Assembly (NCBI GenBank): GCA_002332715.1
Contig: DDBE01000031.1
Span: 3,775 to 12,127 of the forward strand
Direction: 5' to 3'
Length of the DNA: 8,353 nt
Source of the DNA: Flavobacteriales bacterium UBA2040
GTDB lineage: Bacteria; Bacteroidota; Bacteroidia; Flavobacteriales_D; Crocinitomicaceae
Made by a program: the position numbers and the translations under genes
In this document: positions 6,441 to 8,353 of the stretch, in pieces
How positions within the stretch are numbered: the stretch's first letter is position 1
Layout of the letters: every line of letters begins with the position of its first letter
Notes under the pieces: model-generated
The model's input: only the letters and a program-made list of their open reading frames with translations
What the model was told of the DNA's origin: nothing
Databases searched by the model: none

Positions 6441-6847
6441 GCGTTTTTATCCGCATACCAATTTTGCAACTGTTTTGTCATGTGATCGAAAAGCGCTGTC
6501 AACGGTTTTTCAACCATCATTTTCAAGAACATGTTTACTTTCCCCTCAAATTCAATATACCCTTCTGTTGCCCCATTTACCGAAGAAATGTGAACTGTTA
6601 AATCGAAAGGGAAAGGTGATTTTTCACCCGCTTTTAAAAATAACTTATTCGGTGATTCCATTCCGTTTTGAATCAATGTAATTACAATTCCACCTTGCAC
6701 TTTAAAAGAACATTGTTCTGTTGTCGCTTCCCAATCCGAAATTTTATCTTGAGGAAGAAGGTGAATCAGGTTTTCAGCATTACTTAAAAATTCAAGAATT
6801 TCAGTTTGACTGGCTTGAACGGTTGCTTTTTGGCTTTCTATTTTCAT
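6437..6847 (-). CDS. SRPBCC (START-like) family protein, function unknown
   Basis: This 136-residue cytoplasmic protein begins KIESQKATVQASQTEILEFL, then SNAENLIHLLPQDKISDWEA. This is the typical opening of SRPBCC/START-like proteins, where a first strand is followed by a helix and a 'leaf/lap' loop. The middle alternates short strands (CSFKVQGGIVITLIQ; LFLKAGE; FDLTVHISSV; GYIEFEGKVN). The end is a long helix from about 107 (FLKMMVEKPLTALFDHMTKQ, then LQNW). The fold encloses a hydrophobic pocket that can hold a lipid-like ligand, but no ligand can be named. The gene begins 6 bp after the pyrE stop, so it is probably co-transcribed with pyrE. It overlaps the birA stop by 4 bp tail to tail. 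The family assignment rests on pattern recognition, not a search. Confidence 0.8.
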   Translation of the reverse strand: MKIESQKATVQASQTEILEFLSNAENLIHLLPQDKISDWEATTEQCSFKVQGGIVITLIQNGMESPNKLFLKAGEKSPFPFDLTVHISSVNGATEGYIEFEGKVNMFLKMMVEKPLTALFDHMTKQLQNWYADKNA

Positions 6848-6853
6848 ATTAAT

Positions 6854-7495
6854 TTACTTTTTCCACGTGCGTGGACTAGCTTTCCATTCCAATAATTGTT
6901 CCACGTCGCCTGCATCGATGTAGTTTTGTTTTTTTGCCTCTTCAATTAGATGATCATAATTACTCAAGGTAATAAAAGGACAATCGATTTTTGCAAAGTT
7001 GTCAACAGATTCTTTAAAACCATAGGTAAAAATGGCTACCAAACCCAAAATATTCAATTCCGCTTCTTTCATAGCTTGAATGGCTTGTATACTGCTTTTT
7101 CCAGTTGAAATCAAATCTTCAATAACGACAATTTTCTGTCCTTTTTCGTAATATCCTTCTATCTGATTTCCCATTCCGTGGGCTTTCGCTTCAGAACGAA
7201 TATAAATAAATGGCAATCCCATTTCTTGGGCAATTAAAGCTCCTTGAGCAATTCCTCCAGTTGCTACACCTGCTATTGCATCTGGTTTCCCGAAGTTTTC
7301 CATGATTGCATCACAATAAGCTTGACGCAAATAGGTGCGCACCGATGGGTAGGACAAGGTAATACGATTATCGCAATAAATGGGTGATTTAATCCCCGAA
7401 GCCCATGTAAAAGGATCGTTAGGTTGTAGTTTAATAGCTTTTATTTGTAGTAAAAATTCAGCTACCTTTAGCGCTCTATCATTGTCTAAAATCAT
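6854..7495 (-). CDS. pyrE: Orotate phosphoribosyltransferase
   Basis: This 213-residue enzyme joins orotate to PRPP to make orotidine 5'-phosphate in pyrimidine synthesis. Visible are FTWASGIKSPIYCDNR (29-44), GVATGGIAQGA (76-86), YIRSEAKAHG (98-107, the flexible catalytic loop region with Lys104 and His106), the EGYY of the same loop and the PRPP-binding motif VVIEDLISTGKSS (123-135). The reading frame is open further upstream, to an ATG at 7555. That extension is not family-like and would run into the Nudix gene. ATG 7495, giving MILDNDRALKVAEFLL, fits the family length of about 210. The start lies only 7 bp from the divergent Nudix start. The gene heads a two-gene unit with the SRPBCC gene. 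Confidence 0.96.
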   Translation of the reverse strand: MILDNDRALKVAEFLLQIKAIKLQPNDPFTWASGIKSPIYCDNRITLSYPSVRTYLRQAYCDAIMENFGKPDAIAGVATGGIAQGALIAQEMGLPFIYIRSEAKAHGMGNQIEGYYEKGQKIVVIEDLISTGKSSIQAIQAMKEAELNILGLVAIFTYGFKESVDNFAKIDCPFITLSNYDHLIEEAKKQNYIDAGDVEQLLEWKASPRTWKK

Positions 7496-7499
7496 TCGG

Positions 7500-7507
7500 C
7501 AAATGTA
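7500..7507 (-). promoter_or_regulatory. Candidate -7 element of pyrE, overlapping the Nudix start codon
   Basis: The minus strand reads TACATTTG, an exact TAnnTTTG match. Only 4 nt separate it from the pyrE ATG at 7495, the same geometry as at the CoA-transferase gene. Transcription would begin at or next to the start codon. The element covers the ATG of the divergent Nudix gene. No good -33 TTG is seen at 17-23 nt. Confidence 0.35.
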
Positions 7508-8102
7508 CAAAGTTTTTATAGATAACACGCCCTTATACATCATAGATGAAGTCAAAGAAGTGTTACCTAATGCGGTTTACATTCATTCTGAGAACATAAC
7601 ATCGATTCAAGACGCAATTTTCGCTTTTTCCAAAAAGGTTGAATTATCACATCCTATATATATAGTAAGTGAAGACCAAGAAGCGACCTTCAAGAAACTT
7701 TTTGCAGGTTTTGAATACATTGAGGCATCTGGTGGTATAGTCCAAAGAGGAAATAAATATTTGTTCATCAAAAGAAATGGCTGTTGGGATATTCCGAAAG
7801 GAAAACTTGAGAAAAATGAAGATCCAGCATTAGGTGCAGTTCGAGAGATCGGAGAGGAATGTGGTATCAATAATCCTAAAATCGAAAAATTAATCACTAC
7901 AACCTATCATACGTATAAGTTAAAGAACAAACCCAAAATAAAGAGAACGTTTTGGTATGCTTTGAGTTATGAAGGTAGCGCCAAAACCAAACCCCAGAAA
8001 GAGGAGGGAATTACAAAAGTAAAATGGTTTAAAAAGGCTGAGTTCGACACAATACGGGCAAATACCTTCGAATCTATACTCGATGTATTAGATGTTTATT
8101 AA
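7503..8102 (+). CDS. Nudix hydrolase with an N-terminal extension
   Basis: This 199-residue protein has a complete Nudix box at residues 100-122: G, five residues, E, seven residues, then REIGEECGI. It is preceded by the domain's usual GGIVQRGNKYLFIKR and WDIPKG. The C-terminal YHTYKL, RTFWYALSYEG and EEGITKVKWF segments are also typical. Such enzymes hydrolyse nucleoside diphosphates linked to other groups (for example oxidised dNTPs, diadenosine polyphosphates or NDP-sugars). The substrate is not readable from the box. About 75 residues before the Nudix domain (MYKVFIDNTPLYIIDE onwards) are not part of it and are described in a finding. The start is ATG 7503; the frame is open back to 7380, but that stretch is pyrE coding on the other strand. 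It is followed by a perfect hairpin. Confidence 0.92.
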   Translation: MYKVFIDNTPLYIIDEVKEVLPNAVYIHSENITSIQDAIFAFSKKVELSHPIYIVSEDQEATFKKLFAGFEYIEASGGIVQRGNKYLFIKRNGCWDIPKGKLEKNEDPALGAVREIGEECGINNPKIEKLITTTYHTYKLKNKPKIKRTFWYALSYEGSAKTKPQKEEGITKVKWFKKAEFDTIRANTFESILDVLDVY

Positions 8103-8109
8103 CCGACTG

Positions 8110-8140
8110 AACCAAAACTAATTTAGTTTTGGTTAAATTT
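8110..8140 (+). terminator. Probable intrinsic terminator after the Nudix gene
   Basis: A perfect 12-bp inverted repeat, AACCAAAACTAA (8110-8121) and TTAGTTTTGGTT (8123-8134), lies around one central base, 7 bp after the stop codon. AAATTTT follows, a poor but present T tract. The stem is AT-rich with only three G-C pairs. There is no T run on the minus strand, so it acts, if at all, on the plus strand. Confidence 0.55.
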
Positions 8141-8148
8141 TAGATTTG
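8141..8148 (+). promoter_or_regulatory. Candidate -7 element of the right-edge secreted protein gene
   Basis: TAGATTTG is an exact TAnnTTTG match just after the Nudix terminator hairpin and 43 nt before ATG 8192. An alternative is TAATATTG (8164-8171, seven of eight), with the TTTG at 8145-8148 as -33 at a short 15-nt spacing. The two cannot be told apart by eye. Confidence 0.35.
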
Positions 8149-8191
8149 GTAGGTAATTTGTTTTAATATTGAAAAGAATAAAATAATTGTC

Positions 8192-8353
8192 ATGAAAAAA
8201 TATAATTTAATAGCACTTTTATTGGTTGGTGGAACCTTTGTATCCTACGGTCAAACTAAGAAAGAATTGAAAAAACAAGCACGTATAGAAGCGAAGGCCG
8301 AACGCGCAGCCAACAAAATTGAACGTAAGTTGAACAAACTTGCAGCAAAAGAA
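8192..8353 (+). CDS. Secreted Lys/Ala/Glu-rich protein, partial at the right edge, function unknown
   Basis: 54 codons are visible from ATG 8192. The first 20 residues, MKKYNLIALLLVGGTFVSYG, form a Sec signal peptide, with likely cleavage before Gln21 as is common in Bacteroidota exported proteins. There is no lipobox Cys. The mature part reads TKKELKKQARIEAKAERAAN, then KIERKLNKLAAKE. It is a highly charged, alanine-rich stretch that should be helical, possibly a coiled coil. The C-terminus lies beyond the window, so no family can be given. It is preceded by the Nudix terminator and its own promoter candidate. Confidence 0.8.
   Translation, partial: MKKYNLIALLLVGGTFVSYGQTKKELKKQARIEAKAERAANKIERKLNKLAAKE

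Noticed and set aside
7380..7502. Upstream extension of the Nudix gene to ATG 7380
   Set aside because: This stretch is pyrE coding on the other strand. The extra residues are low in family-like features, and ATG 7503 begins a plausible strand (MYKVFID).
7496..7555. Upstream extension of pyrE to ATG 7555
   Set aside because: The extra 20 residues are not part of orotate phosphoribosyltransferases and would overlap the Nudix coding region. ATG 7495 gives the normal family length.
1..8353. CRISPR arrays, insertion sequences, tRNA or rRNA genes, riboswitches and defence-type genes
   Set aside because: Reading both strands showed no regularly spaced repeats, transposase motifs, tRNA cloverleaf or recognisable riboswitch core. 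All large open frames are accounted for by housekeeping genes.

Overview
The window looks like chromosomal DNA from a member of the Bacteroidota, most likely a flavobacterium-like lineage. It is AT-rich, its proteins are lysine-rich, and several gene starts carry copies of the Bacteroidota -7 promoter word TAnnTTTG. The proteins read as Bacteroidota versions of housekeeping enzymes, and the order birA / rsfS-ftsH-DUF2007-cdsA resembles what I recall from flavobacterial genomes (recalled, not searched). I see no tRNA, rRNA, insertion sequence, CRISPR array or phage gene.

Layout from left to right: (1) the first 231 codons of a CaiB/BaiF family CoA-transferase on the minus strand, cut by the left edge. 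It is divergent from xth (exodeoxyribonuclease III / AP endonuclease) across 50 bp. (2) A 360-bp stretch without an intact large gene, 1505-1864. It holds what looks like a decayed gene for a small secreted protein and a clear minus-strand intrinsic terminator. (3) A small secreted, lysine-rich, cysteine-containing protein (1865-2092), ended by that terminator. (4) A tight minus-strand operon, rsfS - ftsH - DUF2007-like protein - cdsA, read from about 5624 down to 2154. (5) A divergent birA (biotin ligase) on the plus strand, which meets an SRPBCC-family gene tail to tail so that the two TAA stops share TTAA. (6) A minus-strand pair, pyrE followed by the SRPBCC gene. (7) A Nudix hydrolase on the plus strand, divergent from pyrE with only 7 bp between the two start codons and followed by a perfect hairpin. 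(8) The first 54 codons of another small secreted, lysine/alanine/glutamate-rich protein, cut by the right edge.

Most of the content is core cell maintenance: DNA base-excision repair (Xth), ribosome silencing (RsfS), membrane protein quality control (FtsH), phospholipid precursor synthesis (CdsA), protein biotinylation for fatty-acid synthesis (BirA) and pyrimidine synthesis (PyrE). FtsH and CdsA share an operon with a small DUF2007-like protein overlapping both, so membrane proteolysis and phospholipid supply may be co-expressed.

I did not find a convincing new defence or mobile system. The points worth a second look are the decayed secreted gene, the repeat-encoded poly-lysine protein, the very compact gene junctions with possible leaderless starts, the uncertain start of the DUF2007-like gene, and the uncharacterised N-terminal half of the Nudix protein.
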